Source: Candidatus Thiodiazotropha sp. LNASS1 (GTDB lineage: Bacteria > Pseudomonadota > Gammaproteobacteria > Chromatiales > Chromatiaceae). From it: a DNA stretch of 64,000 nucleotides. The notes under the pieces are model-generated. The model was not told where the DNA came from. It saw only the letters and a list, made by a program, of their open reading frames with translations, and made no database searches. Shown piece after piece: positions 36,393 to 46,133 of this stretch. Each line of letters begins with the position of its first letter. Position 1 is the first letter of the stretch. The stretch lies in the NCBI RefSeq assembly GCF_964212655.1, contig NZ_OZ156465.1, forward strand, positions 558,001-622,000, given 5' to 3'. The position numbers were made by a program, and so were the translations under genes.

Positions 36393-37136
36393 CTACTTCA
36401 ATAACAGGGCCAATCCGCTGAAGACCAACAGCATGCTGATGGCGCGCTGAAAGGTTTGCTGTGACATATTGGTATGGATATGACCACCGATAAACATCCC
36501 GATGACCATTAGTGGGATAGCCACAGCCATCATCAGCATCAGATCCAAACTGAAAAAACCCGAAAAGACATATCCGGCGATACGCCCGGCCCCATCGAGC
36601 AGGAATATGGTCGCGAAGGTTGCTCTAAACTGGGTCTTTTCTATCTTACGGAATTTCAAGTACAAGACATAGAAGGGACCGCCGGTACCATACAGGGTAC
36701 CGATCAGTCCGCCCATACTACCCGCGGGGACCGACCATAGCGACGAGACAAGCGTATTGCGGGAAAAGGAAAACAGTGAATAAACGGCAAACAACAGTAC
36801 AAAGGTGCCCAATCCCATCTTCAGCGCCTCCATGTCCACAGACCTGAAGATAAAGAGAGCGGTTAATACACCGACAATCGCAAAGGGCAGCAGGGAGACG
36901 ATCTCTCTCCATTGAATAGCCTCCCTGTGTTTGATGCCGTGGCTGGCCGAGGCGATGTAATCGAGAAAGACGATGAGTGGAACCGCCATCGTCAACGGCA
37001 TCATCAAGGCAAGCAGCGGTATCGCTATAAGACCCGATCCGAATCCGGCAATGCCGCGCACCAGGTACGCCAGGCAGATGACACCTGTCGCGAAGATAAG
37101 ATTGACCAGGGAGAGAGATTCAATCACGGCAGTCAC
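36393..37136 (-). CDS. TauE/SafE family sulfite/sulfonate exporter
   Basis: Integral membrane permease of 247 residues with about seven to eight helices. Characteristic features are AYLVRGIAGFGSGLIAIPLL near the N-terminus and the repeated half in VPAGSMGGLIGTLYGTGGPF. The family moves sulfite, sulfoacetate or other organic anions; this member's substrate is not known. GTG start. It converges on the FAH-family gene with 13 bases between stops. Confidence 0.88.
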   Translation of the reverse strand: MTAVIESLSLVNLIFATGVICLAYLVRGIAGFGSGLIAIPLLALMMPLTMAVPLIVFLDYIASASHGIKHREAIQWREIVSLLPFAIVGVLTALFIFRSVDMEALKMGLGTFVLLFAVYSLFSFSRNTLVSSLWSVPAGSMGGLIGTLYGTGGPFYVLYLKFRKIEKTQFRATFATIFLLDGAGRIAGYVFSGFFSLDLMLMMAVAIPLMVIGMFIGGHIHTNMSQQTFQRAISMLLVFSGLALLLK

Positions 37137-37788
37137 TTATTATTGTTGTTGTCGGCTCATATATATCCATGCGGCGTATGCTTCCATGATTAACTAACTA
37201 AATCATTGATCGTGAGCAATATTTTCAAGTGTTTTTTTGATACTCCGTCGACGATTCACGGAGCCAACATCATTTGCTGATACATAAAGTATCAAAAAAG
37301 CCGTGATGGCATGATTAACCGGTAGCGGATGGATGTCAGATGTGCCAAAGGATGATGTCCATAGCGATATTGTCTTTCCAGGCAATGCCAAAAACTCCCT
37401 ATAGTTCCATTGTATCGAGCAGTATTGCTGAACTTCGCTGTAGCAGCGAGAGACTGTCTCAGTTTTCAAGGCATGGAATGGATGCAAGAGGATATTATTA
37501 TCCTGTACGTGACTCCCCCAATGCCGATGATGATCCATCATCCTGGTGGTTAAAAAACCACAAAATAGTGCCACTCTATCCGTTTGGCATGTTTGTACTT
37601 CTTATTGCGAGCTATATTACCGTTCAAGGATAGACCAGGCAACCAACACATCAAGTAGGAATTTATCCCAAAGAGATGATCGCATAGTGTTTTACTTGGT
37701 ATTTTATGCCGGACTTCTCTTCTTTAAATCATTACCCGAATAAATGAGTGGCGTGGAGGGAATACGCCCAATATCTTTATGGCAACGT
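37137..37788. other. 652-base gap without a convincing gene
   Basis: Frames of 97 residues (plus, 37340-37633) and 123 residues (minus, 37203-37574) overlap each other on opposite strands; neither has coding-like composition, a good ribosome site or a known motif. A weak stem (GATAC/GTATC) lies near 37282. It may hold decayed coding sequence. Confidence 0.5.
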
Positions 37789-38778
37789 CTATTGCTTCCG
37801 TATCATTATTCGTTCACATGGTGATTGTCGGCGCGGGTGGTTCGTTTTTCTTCTCCCTATTTCACGACCCGTTTCAACTAGATGTTGACGTAATTCCCCC
37901 GGTTCTTTGCGCAGTGCCCGCTCTATCACTAACAGTGCTTCTGTATAACATCCCCGGTCAGCCAATACTTCAGCCAAATTGTTACGGGCTGCTATATGGT
38001 CAGGTTTTGCGCTCAGCAGACGCCGATAGCTCTGCTCAGCTGCCGTCAAATCACCTTTGGCATGCAGTGCGGCGGCAAGTCCGAACAGTGCTGTTGGGCT
38101 ATCCGGCCATTGGGTTAGAGCCGCCCGGTAGGCTGAAATCAGACTGTCGACCGGGGCCAGGCGTTCCATGGCCGCCACAGATTTAAGGTATGGCAATTCT
38201 TCGGGCATTGCGGGCAATTCCCCGGGTTTCAACAACACCATGGCCCAGTGGCCACCACGTTTCCATGTGTCGACAAATCGATAGGTGGAAAGGATCTCCC
38301 GCCGGGTGATGCCTGATCGCAGGATTATCTCATCCGTTTCTGCCGAGTAACCGATTACCACCGCATAGTGCCAGACTGGCCATAGCTGCAGACCGAGGTT
38401 CTGCAATACCAGCACTGGACGACCTGCCTGCAACTCTCCAATCAGTGCGGGCAGGTCGGTTTCGATTAGATAGGGGATTCTGCCGAGGCGACGGCTGGCT
38501 GCCACCATCTCGATCTGCAGGCTGCCCTTTTTGTCCGGCAGATAGACGAGAGGGACCAGGGATTCGGCTGTTACCGATACACCTGAGTGGCCTAGCAGGG
38601 TGGCAAGCGCAGCCGGTCCACACTGATACTTCTTTTGTGGATGGAAGGGCGTGGTCTCAATCTCCAATCTCGAGATTGCTGTCTCAGTAGTGAGCAAGGA
38701 CGGTAGGATTGGCGGCCGGCTTGCACAACCGGCCAACAGCAAAAACAGCACTGCAACGAGATAACGACACCATGCCAT
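37789..38778 (-). CDS. PA2778-like C39-type cysteine peptidase lipoprotein with TPRs
   Basis: The 329-residue protein has a lipobox LLLAGC (Cys18), a papain-like C39 domain and C-terminal TPRs. The likely nucleophile is Cys53 in YQCGPAALATLLGH and the histidine is His137 in PVWHYAVVIGY. TPR units include LFGLAAALHAKGDLTAAEQS and LAEVLADRGCYTEALLVIER. The PA2778 family is almost always encoded with a PA2779 protein, which is true here. C39 domains usually cut after double-glycine leaders; the substrate of this pair is not established. Confidence 0.85.
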   Translation of the reverse strand: MAWCRYLVAVLFLLLAGCASRPPILPSLLTTETAISRLEIETTPFHPQKKYQCGPAALATLLGHSGVSVTAESLVPLVYLPDKKGSLQIEMVAASRRLGRIPYLIETDLPALIGELQAGRPVLVLQNLGLQLWPVWHYAVVIGYSAETDEIILRSGITRREILSTYRFVDTWKRGGHWAMVLLKPGELPAMPEELPYLKSVAAMERLAPVDSLISAYRAALTQWPDSPTALFGLAAALHAKGDLTAAEQSYRRLLSAKPDHIAARNNLAEVLADRGCYTEALLVIERALRKEPGELRQHLVETGREIGRRKTNHPRRQSPCERIMIRKQ

Positions 38779-38841
38779 GCCAGTTCACCAAAGAACGCGT
38801 ACTTTTTGGGACAGCTCTGTATCTTTGCTCAGTAAACCCGC

Positions 38842-39225
38842 TTAGAGCCTGGTGAAAACGTTGGTGACACCCAGTAGTTCCAATACAATCAATACAATGA
38901 GGACAGCGCCAAGGACGCCAAGAACACTACCGCCTGCCGGCAGTTCATCAATTTGCTGATTAAGCATCACAAGCTCAGCGTCTGTGAGTGCATCCAGCCG
39001 CAATTCCGCCTCCGCAGGATTGACGCCCATACCGACCAGGGTGCTGCGTACATCGTCACGGGTCATCGTCGAGCGGATTCGGTCTGTATACATTGCCCTC
39101 TCATCCATTTGAATAACCGTCATGGTATTGATTGGCGATGCGAGGACTAGGGAGGGAAAACCTATGAGGGCGGTATTAAGTGCAAGGGTGAGTATCAAAA
39201 AACGCTTAAGCAGGGATTTGAGCAC
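38842..39225 (-). CDS. PA2779 family protein
   Basis: Small protein of 127 residues with a signal-like N-terminus (LKRFLILTLALNTALIGF) and a C-terminal membrane helix (GSVLGVLGAVLIVLIVLEL). The central part has DRIRSTMTRDDVRSTLVGMG and EAELRLDALTDAELVMLNQQ, typical of PA2779-type proteins. The GTG start has AGGAGG seven bases upstream. It is the obligate-looking partner of the C39 peptidase gene 63 bases downstream and may be its substrate or membrane anchor; that is inference. Confidence 0.85.
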   Translation of the reverse strand: MLKSLLKRFLILTLALNTALIGFPSLVLASPINTMTVIQMDERAMYTDRIRSTMTRDDVRSTLVGMGVNPAEAELRLDALTDAELVMLNQQIDELPAGGSVLGVLGAVLIVLIVLELLGVTNVFTRL

Positions 39226-39275
39226 TTGGTTCCTCCTTGGTCGTGGATATTAGCGCTGGATCTGACTATAGGGGT

Positions 39276-39303
39276 ATATTACCGCTTTGAGGGACTGAGG
39301 CAA
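39276..39303 (-). promoter_or_regulatory. candidate sigma-70 promoter for the PA2779/PA2778 pair
   Basis: Read on the minus strand, TTGCCT (39303-39298) and TAATAT (39281-39276) are 16 bases apart and about 50 bases upstream of the GTG at 39225. Confidence 0.45.
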
Positions 39304-39415
39304 TTACAAACCCTCTATGTTGACTTTGTTTTGCGACTTGATAGGGGGATCAGCAATTCAAATAGGAATTAAAGTACTATTACTGGATCCTCGATTAGAA
39401 TCCACCCACTACCAA

Positions 39416-40744
39416 TCATTCGCCAGGACCAATCTTTTGCAGCTGCTGTTTCATCTCTAATGCGCGTGCCTTGTAACCTGGTGCCAATGTATGGTTCGGA
39501 TTCAACGCCAGTATCTTGTTCCAGAATGCTATTGCATCATCAAGTTCCTGCTTCCTGAAGAGCTGCATGGCGCGTCGGTGGTAGCTGTCCGTCAACTGAT
39601 CGCGGACTGAGAGTTGTGATGCCGAGGCGGCCGAATTTTCCGGGTCGTATGTCAATACCTGGGTATAGGTCTGGTAAGCCTCTTCCAGGTTGCCTGCAGT
39701 TTGCTGATCTTGGGCTGCGCGCATCAACTTTTGTGCCTCGATCTTGTCTTCAACCTGAATCAGCTTGTTGATCGCTGCATCGTCGGATGAGTCGAGAATG
39801 ATCAGTTTCTCTAAAATGGTCCTCGCGTTATCCAGGTCACCCCGGTTGATGAGCTGATCGGCATGTTCGTTGTAGTAGCCGGCGAGCAGTTTCGGCAGTT
39901 CCTGTGCATTGGGGTGTTGGCTAATCTCGTTTTCCAGCAGATAGATTGCTGCGCTGAGGTTGCCTTCCGCATGCAGTCCCATTGCAGTGCTGAGTGCTTC
40001 CTCCGCTGTCATTGCCGCAGGCTGTTCTTCAACAGCTTGCTCCACTGATGTCTGCAACGGTTCTTCGCTCTCCAGCAGTGCTTGCTCTTCCGGCATGGCG
40101 GGGGATGACTCCTCGATCTGAACTTCATCCGTCATTAAATCAGGCGTTTCCGTGGTTTCCTCATCTGGTGTCGGTTCAGGGGTTTCCTGCGCCACAGGGG
40201 CAGGTTCCGGTTGTGCTATCTTAGGTTTAGGTTTTTTTCTCTCCGGCATGACACCGGGTACCCGGATGCGCTGTCCCGGCGCAAGTTTGCTCGGGTTCTC
40301 CAGTTTGTTGTATCGTGCCAGAATGACGAACTTGAGTGGATCGTTGAGAAACTTTTTGGCAATGATGGAAAGCGAGTCTCCCTGTTCCACGTCGTAAAAG
40401 AAGCTCTTCATACCGAGATAGTCGATGGGATTGGCATCCATCTGCTCAAGCAGATTCGTAGCGATCTGCAGGGTGGGTTTTTCCTGTAGAGCCCAAGTGA
40501 GTTGCAGCCTGGCATTTTCATAGTCGCCCTGCTCGAGTTGTTGCAACGCCTGACGTACCCGTTGTGACGGGGACAGCGAGTCCGGCGGTATTGAGATGGT
40601 CTCCACCTCTTCCTGTGGTTCAGCCTGAACGGGTTCCGGCTGCTGCTGCGGGCCCATAGCCACACAGGCGGAGAGGCTCAAGTTAATTAGGCTTATGGTG
40701 AGGAGTTTGGCGAAATCTTGAATGTTCTTAACGCTATCTTTCAC
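39416..40744 (-). CDS. LysM and TPR lipoprotein, probable T6SS-associated
   Basis: The 442-residue protein has a lipobox NLSLSAC (Cys27), a LysM domain (about 116-163, FYDVEQGDSLSIIAKKFLND and KLAPGQRIRVPG), a Pro/Glu-rich spacer and C-terminal TPRs (MGLHAEGNLSAAIYLLENEI, RKQELDDAIAFWNKILALNP). LysM should bind peptidoglycan. It follows the T6SS genes on the same strand, so it may help anchor the secretion complex to the wall. I start at GTG 40744; a TTG at 40774 lies inside the adjacent inverted-repeat element. An element immediately upstream may supply or alter its promoter. Confidence 0.8.
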   Translation of the reverse strand: MKDSVKNIQDFAKLLTISLINLSLSACVAMGPQQQPEPVQAEPQEEVETISIPPDSLSPSQRVRQALQQLEQGDYENARLQLTWALQEKPTLQIATNLLEQMDANPIDYLGMKSFFYDVEQGDSLSIIAKKFLNDPLKFVILARYNKLENPSKLAPGQRIRVPGVMPERKKPKPKIAQPEPAPVAQETPEPTPDEETTETPDLMTDEVQIEESSPAMPEEQALLESEEPLQTSVEQAVEEQPAAMTAEEALSTAMGLHAEGNLSAAIYLLENEISQHPNAQELPKLLAGYYNEHADQLINRGDLDNARTILEKLIILDSSDDAAINKLIQVEDKIEAQKLMRAAQDQQTAGNLEEAYQTYTQVLTYDPENSAASASQLSVRDQLTDSYHRRAMQLFRKQELDDAIAFWNKILALNPNHTLAPGYKARALEMKQQLQKIGPGE

Positions 40745-40761
40745 AACATTATGTCTCTCAA

Positions 40762-40937
40762 GGCCTGTTAACAATCATCCAATCGGCCCTGCCGGGACTA
40801 TTTTTTAGACCAGCGAGGCTGCATGAACGATGTGTAGTTTTTTTACCTTCATTTTGAATAACCAAACTCCTCTCCTTGTACCATGGTTGGCGCTTTTTCA
40901 GGGGCAACAGAGCCGATTGGATGAGTGTTAACAGGCC
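40762..40937. mobile_element. MITE-like element, copy A
   Basis: A 176-base segment is bounded by inverted repeats of 26 bp (40762-40787 and 40912-40937; GGCCTGTTAACA at the left end, GTGTTAACAGGCC at the right), differing at one position. It has no coding capacity. The interior shares blocks with 57960-58136, such as GCGATGTGT-like and GGCGCT, with roughly three quarters identity by eye. Flanking target-site duplication is not evident. It separates the LysM gene from pppA. Confidence 0.8.
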
Positions 40938-41008
40938 CAAATAAACATGTTTGATTCCTGCGTACTGCGGTCCTGTCAGTGACTTTGAGCCAATATAGCA
41001 GATCATCC

Positions 41009-41758
41009 CTATTCCGGCGCGCTTGATTGGGTCGATCTCACCTCTACCAGCACCAGAGTCACATTATCCCGTGCCCCGCGTTCCATTGCCAAGTCAATCA
41101 GCTGCTGTACCGCCTCCTGAAAGCCATGACTGCCCAAAATTCGGGCGATCTCCGCATCGTTGACCTCTTTGTTCAGACCATCGCTGCAGAGCAGAAACAA
41201 GTCGCCATCGCAGGGTTCGAAGATCTCCGCGTCCAGTTCCAGTTCCTCACTGGCGCCTACTGCACGAGTAATATAGTTGGCGATCGGTGACTGTTCAGCC
41301 TCATCGCTGCTGACAATGCCTTGTTCAATCAACTCTTCAACCTGGCTGTGATCACGGCTGAGCTGTTTGAGCCTTTCCCGGCGATAGAGATAAATACGGC
41401 TGTCTCCTGCCCATTGATAGATACAGTAGCCCTGATAGGTAAGCAGAGTGACCACCGTGGAACCGATGATTTCACCGCCGCGACGTTGCGACTCCAGCAA
41501 CAATTGTCGATTGACATATTGCAGGCGTTGCTCCACATCGCTGGCCAGTGCTCCCAGGGAATCCCCGGGGGTAATCGACTTGAGCTCGTTGACGATCATC
41601 TCTGAGGCCATATCGCCTGCGGCGTGGCCGCCCATACCGTCCGCCACCACCCAGATGCCAAGATCGGCCCGGTCGAGACAGGCATCTTCATTGATTGAAC
41701 GCACCATGCCCTTGTCGCTCACGTGCGCAGAGACCCAGTAGAAGCTGTTGAGACTCAT
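41009..41758 (-). CDS. pppA: PP2C-type protein phosphatase, T6SS regulator
   Basis: Metal-dependent Ser/Thr phosphatase of 249 residues, like PppA, which reverses PpkA phosphorylation of the FHA protein. Motifs are RSINEDACL, VVADGMGGHAAGD (residues 37-49), IIGSTVVTLL, QWAGDSRIYLYR, LCSDGL and ARDNVTLVLVEV, covering the metal-ligand aspartates. ATG 41758 overlaps the tagF stop; the longer frame to 41938 has an Arg/Cys-rich leader that is tagF read in another frame. It closes the core T6SS operon. Confidence 0.93.
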   Translation of the reverse strand: MSLNSFYWVSAHVSDKGMVRSINEDACLDRADLGIWVVADGMGGHAAGDMASEMIVNELKSITPGDSLGALASDVEQRLQYVNRQLLLESQRRGGEIIGSTVVTLLTYQGYCIYQWAGDSRIYLYRRERLKQLSRDHSQVEELIEQGIVSSDEAEQSPIANYITRAVGASEELELDAEIFEPCDGDLFLLCSDGLNKEVNDAEIARILGSHGFQEAVQQLIDLAMERGARDNVTLVLVEVRSTQSSAPE

Positions 41759-42555
41759 TGCGGCTGCGAAGCTTCGATATCGGATGCGGCCCCCATGGCG
41801 TAGGCGCCGGTCTCGATCTCCTCCCAGCCATGCTGAGCCCAGGCACCGTCGATCAGCGCACTGGCACCTTTGATCTGGGGTAGCCCCTGACACAGCAGCA
41901 TCGACGGTGAGATGCGCTCCGAACCCTGGGTCCACCAAAGGCTGTAGGCAAACAGCAGTTTCTTCATCAGATGGGGCAGAAAGAGGGGATAGATGGTGCG
42001 CATGGAGGATTGCTCATCGAGATTGGCATGCCAGGCGTTACTTAACGCAGTAGTGGCCGCCTCCGGCTGCGCAGAGTGGATCTCCCGCTCACTATTGGGC
42101 AGGACCACTGCATGAAGCTGCTGCTCGAATGACTCCATCTGGAAATCGTCCTCCAGACAGGAAAGTGCGAGGCTCTCCATCCTCGCGAACCAGGCTTCGG
42201 ACTCCTCCATGAAGAGAAACAGATTGCATTTGGGATCGAGTCTGGCCGCCATAGTGAAGGGGTAGTAGCGTCCGACCCGGTCCACGCTGGGCATCAATAC
42301 CCCGGCCCAGCCATGTTCACCGCAGATACCCGGAGTGAGGGCGAAGCGCCACAGGGGACTGGTAAGATAGTTATCCAGCCAGAAATCCCCGAGCTGTTCA
42401 CGGCTGTTGGCTATCGCCTCCTGCATCCAGGTTTCCCAGGGCGCAATGAAGCCCCTCGGCAGGCGTCGTGTGACGAAATCGCCGAGGGACGGTATCTTGC
42501 CGTAGAACCCCGGAGCGTCTTCGTGAATTGAGTTGTTCAGAGTCTGCTCGGACAC
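41755..42555 (-). CDS. tagF: type VI secretion-associated protein TagF (ImpM)
   Basis: The 266-residue protein is of the TagF/ImpM family, post-translational repressors of T6SS assembly. It opens with FYGKIPSLGDFVTRRLPRGF, then WETWMQEAIANSREQLG and LTSPLWRFALTPGICG, all typical. In Pseudomonas, TagF silences the system independently of threonine phosphorylation. The GTG start overlaps tssM by 19 bases and the stop overlaps pppA, so the three are translationally linked. Confidence 0.92.
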   Translation of the reverse strand: MSEQTLNNSIHEDAPGFYGKIPSLGDFVTRRLPRGFIAPWETWMQEAIANSREQLGDFWLDNYLTSPLWRFALTPGICGEHGWAGVLMPSVDRVGRYYPFTMAARLDPKCNLFLFMEESEAWFARMESLALSCLEDDFQMESFEQQLHAVVLPNSEREIHSAQPEAATTALSNAWHANLDEQSSMRTIYPLFLPHLMKKLLFAYSLWWTQGSERISPSMLLCQGLPQIKGASALIDGAWAQHGWEEIETGAYAMGAASDIEASQPQ

Positions 42556-45500
42556 CGGAAATCTGCCAATTCTCTAAGTTTGAACGGATTGAGTGCTCCA
42601 CTGGCACGCATCATAAATCGGGATTTACGCCCACCTACGTCAAATTCAACCTTGATGGTTTCGGGAGAGTCGGTGGCCTCGGTTTTTGCCTGATCGATGA
42701 TCCGGAACCAGCCCCATGGTCCATCTTCGGTTATCCCGGATGGTTTGTTGCCGGCAGGGGGCGCCAGCAGGATTTTGGTATCGCTGATGCCGGAATCATC
42801 GGGCCAGGTCATGCGGTTCCAGCGGGCTGGCCCGTGGTTATACCTGACACGCTGTTGATTGAGTAACAGGGTAATCTGAGTGATGGTGGTATCCATGCTC
42901 AGGGGCTTGATCTCGAAGTGGATCTTCGGCTCCTGAGATGACCCGCTGAAAAAAGCGTCGCGAATCACTGCCGCTCTTTGGAATTGTCTAAGAGTTCCTG
43001 TGGGTATGCCCAGTGCACGGTTGCCGGCGGCATTCCAGCGCCAGTTGCGGCGTGATGTGTCGACAAAGTCCTGCAGATAGGTATTGAAGAAATTGTCCAT
43101 CATCCCACCGGGACCGAAAAAGCGCCCGAAATCACCTATAGTCACTTCACGGCTGCTGGTACGGTCAAGGGGATAACGGCCAGTCAGGCTGCGCTGACAG
43201 AAGGGCAGCAACTGGGTTTTCCAGACTGAGTTCAGATGTGACCTGACCCCGGAAACGGTCAGATTCGAGCTGCCGTCGGCCAAAGAGTTGAGCATCCCCG
43301 CCAGAGGGCCAGGCTGACGTTTCGCTTCCAGTTTCAGACGGCTGATGACGCTGCCACCCGCGGAAGGGTCTCTGGCCACATTGAAGGCCTGGTTGGATTG
43401 GTTACCGGCGGAGGCGATTGAACTCATATGGGCATAGAGCTCGTTCAGCATCTCCATGGTTCTTTCAAGGGGTGCCTGCTCTCCCTCCTGGGCATCGATC
43501 ATTCTGTTGAGGCTGGCGAAATGCTGATCCACCGGGGTTGTCAGCAGGGAATCCTGCGGTGTCTCCTCAGATCCATCCGGCGCCACCTGCAGTATCGAGG
43601 CGAGTCGACGAGTGATGCCCGAGGTGTTTCTCTCCACCAGTTCAGCGGCCTTTTTGGCGCCGCCGGGAAGACGGGAGAGTGTGGTCTGCTCCTGGATCAG
43701 CTTCAGGTAGCGGCGTAGGGGAGAACTCGGTCCAGAGATGATATTGAGGATATCTACCGCCTGCCGCATGCTGTTGAACGGCTTGACCCGGATGTCGGCC
43801 AGCAGTTGGTCCCAGGTACGGATATACTCCTCGTAGTAGAGCTCTTTGACCCGCGCACTGAGCCTTACCAGATCGGTTTTGCCGACGATCTTCTCCAGAT
43901 CGGGACCGAGTATCCATTTCTCTTCCAACAGCTTGTTGGCTATCTCAAGATGGTCCTTGAGAAACAGTTTGTGATAACCCTCATAGCTGAACAGTGCCGG
44001 GATCTCTTTGTCCAGCGGCTCGCCGGAACGACGACTGAAAACCATTTCCGCATCCGCTCCGATGACCTGGGAGAGTCGAATCGGGGGTATGGCGCCGCTT
44101 TCGGTGGTCCGTTTCATGCGGTTGTAGACCCGGTCGGCCAGGGGTACCCGCAGCAGATTGCTGCGCACGTGGGCGATCAGGTCCTGATCCAATGGCAGGG
44201 TCGGTGTCATCGGCAGCATCTCCAGCAGCGCGTCGAGATGCCCCGTCAGGGCCTGCCGCGCCTGGGCATTCTCGGCACCGGGGAGGGTCAACTGCCACTG
44301 TAGCAGCATCCAGGCCTTGACGGTGGCGGCATCGAAATGCTCGCTGTCATCGAACATCAGATAGACCTTGAGGGCTTCATACAGGTAGTCGGGGTTGTTT
44401 CCCTGTTGGTTGAGTTGGTTCTCCAGGCTGAGAATGATGCGAGGCAGAAACAGATTCTTCAGGCTGGTGCGATAGGCGCTCACAGCCTCGCTACCCAGTT
44501 TATCGCCCTGATATAATCCCAAACCCATGAGCCATGGGATATCGGCCTCCTGATCCGCATAGCCGCCGGGGATCTGCCGTACCGAATCGAGTGCAGGGAC
44601 CACATTGGTGAGGGTCAGGTCATCCGGAGCGACGGTGTTCACCTTCTCCTCGGCGGCATTCGCCTGGATCGCCACCTGATCGATGTAGCTCTGGTTGCGG
44701 CTGTAGCTGGTGAACCAGGCGATGCCGGCCAGCACCGCCAGGGAGATGGCCCCCGCATAGGCCATGCGCTGCAGCCATGCACGCCGCTTTTCTACCCGGG
44801 TGTTGACGCCGGCCAGATGGGCTTCCGGAAAGATCAGATCCTTGAACAGACGATTGATGAAGTAACTGCGTCCGGAGCCGGAGAATGCGGGTGCGATCTG
44901 TCGGTTGAGACCGAACTCCTGGGCCATCGAGCCGAGCAGTCGATCGATGGGGGTGCCCTCCTGGGTGCCGCTGGTGAAGTAGATGCCCCGTACCATCGGG
45001 GTCTCCTGAAACCGGTTGGCATTGAAGGCCTCGTGCAGAAAGCCCTCCGCCGCTTCACGCAGGGCGCTGAACTGCTGTGGAAAGGAGTAGATCAATATCC
45101 GGCGCTTGGCGTCGCGCTCCTGTTCCAGGCGATCCAGCAGGCGTACATCGATGCGTTTTTCCAGCGCCCTGAACTCATCCCGGAAATGGCTGATGCCGCT
45201 CTCCTGATCGGCCTTGTCGGTAAGGGGGAAGGTCATGCCCCAGACCTGACTGCGCTCTTCCCGGCCCATATTTTCGAAGAATTCGCTGAATCCGGCCAAC
45301 AGGTCGCATTTTGTGAACAGCACATAGATGGGGAAACGGATCCCGAAATGATCGATCAACTCCTTGACACGCATGCGGATCGCCTTGGCATGATTGAGGC
45401 GCTCCAGCTCCGTCAGCTGCAGGATATCCTCGACGCTGATCGCCACCAACGCGCCGTTGATCGGTCTGCGTTTACGATGTTTCTTCAACAGATCGAGAAA

Positions 45501-46118
45501 GCCCATCCAGGCGGCCCGGTCGACCTCTTCGTAACTGTCCTGCGTGGTATAGCGGCCGGCCGTGTCGAGCAATACCGCATCATCGGTGAACCACCAGTCA
45601 CAGTTGCGGGTGCCGCCGATCCCCTGAACCGCATCATTACCCAGTTTGTCCGCCAGGGGGAAGTGCAGACCTGAGTTGAGCAGGGCGGTGGTCTTACCGC
45701 TGCCGGGCGGGCCGATAAACATATACCAGGGGAGCTGGTAGAGAAATTGGCGATTGTTTTTACCGCCGACCTTCGACTCCTTGAGTATCCTGATCGCATC
45801 GTCGAGGCGTTGGCCGAGAATCTCCACCTCCTCATCGGATTCCCGCAAAAAACTTTGTGGCTGATCCTTCTGGCCGACCACGCTCTCCAGCATCTGCTGA
45901 TTTTTCTTGCGTGCTGTGAGGAAGCGTCGCAACTCCATACCTACCCAGACCAGCATCAACAGGAGGATTGCGATCAGGCGTGCAATTGCCGAGCCCAGAG
46001 GTTCGACTCCGGCGATGGCAATCAGGGGTCCGACCAGCCAGATAATGACCGAGATTGCAATCAATCCCAGGATGGCAACGAACCAGCGATTTTTTACGAT
46101 GCTTAAAATTGCGCGCAT
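42537..46118 (-). CDS. tssM: T6SS membrane complex protein TssM (IcmF)
   Basis: Largest subunit of the T6SS trans-envelope complex, spanning the inner membrane and contacting TssJ in the periplasm. The 1193-residue protein has two N-terminal helices (about 12-30 and 42-60), a cytoplasmic GTPase-like domain with Walker A GPPGSGKT at 136-143, a third helix near 450-470 (GAISLAVLAGIAWFTSY) and a long periplasmic region with the IcmF-related and C-terminal TssJ-binding domains. An intact Walker A suggests nucleotide binding, which not all TssM proteins retain. Confidence 0.96.
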   Translation of the reverse strand: MRAILSIVKNRWFVAILGLIAISVIIWLVGPLIAIAGVEPLGSAIARLIAILLLMLVWVGMELRRFLTARKKNQQMLESVVGQKDQPQSFLRESDEEVEILGQRLDDAIRILKESKVGGKNNRQFLYQLPWYMFIGPPGSGKTTALLNSGLHFPLADKLGNDAVQGIGGTRNCDWWFTDDAVLLDTAGRYTTQDSYEEVDRAAWMGFLDLLKKHRKRRPINGALVAISVEDILQLTELERLNHAKAIRMRVKELIDHFGIRFPIYVLFTKCDLLAGFSEFFENMGREERSQVWGMTFPLTDKADQESGISHFRDEFRALEKRIDVRLLDRLEQERDAKRRILIYSFPQQFSALREAAEGFLHEAFNANRFQETPMVRGIYFTSGTQEGTPIDRLLGSMAQEFGLNRQIAPAFSGSGRSYFINRLFKDLIFPEAHLAGVNTRVEKRRAWLQRMAYAGAISLAVLAGIAWFTSYSRNQSYIDQVAIQANAAEEKVNTVAPDDLTLTNVVPALDSVRQIPGGYADQEADIPWLMGLGLYQGDKLGSEAVSAYRTSLKNLFLPRIILSLENQLNQQGNNPDYLYEALKVYLMFDDSEHFDAATVKAWMLLQWQLTLPGAENAQARQALTGHLDALLEMLPMTPTLPLDQDLIAHVRSNLLRVPLADRVYNRMKRTTESGAIPPIRLSQVIGADAEMVFSRRSGEPLDKEIPALFSYEGYHKLFLKDHLEIANKLLEEKWILGPDLEKIVGKTDLVRLSARVKELYYEEYIRTWDQLLADIRVKPFNSMRQAVDILNIISGPSSPLRRYLKLIQEQTTLSRLPGGAKKAAELVERNTSGITRRLASILQVAPDGSEETPQDSLLTTPVDQHFASLNRMIDAQEGEQAPLERTMEMLNELYAHMSSIASAGNQSNQAFNVARDPSAGGSVISRLKLEAKRQPGPLAGMLNSLADGSSNLTVSGVRSHLNSVWKTQLLPFCQRSLTGRYPLDRTSSREVTIGDFGRFFGPGGMMDNFFNTYLQDFVDTSRRNWRWNAAGNRALGIPTGTLRQFQRAAVIRDAFFSGSSQEPKIHFEIKPLSMDTTITQITLLLNQQRVRYNHGPARWNRMTWPDDSGISDTKILLAPPAGNKPSGITEDGPWGWFRIIDQAKTEATDSPETIKVEFDVGGRKSRFMMRASGALNPFKLRELADFRCPSRL

Positions 46119-46133
46119 ATGGGTAGCCGTTGC

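Noticed and set aside
37203-37633. Overlapping frames on both strands in the 652-base gap
   Set aside because: Neither has family resemblance, a good start site or sensible composition; listed as a gap instead.
41759-41938. N-terminal 60-residue extension of PppA
   Set aside because: It is the tagF coding region read in another frame; the phosphatase homology begins at ATG 41758.
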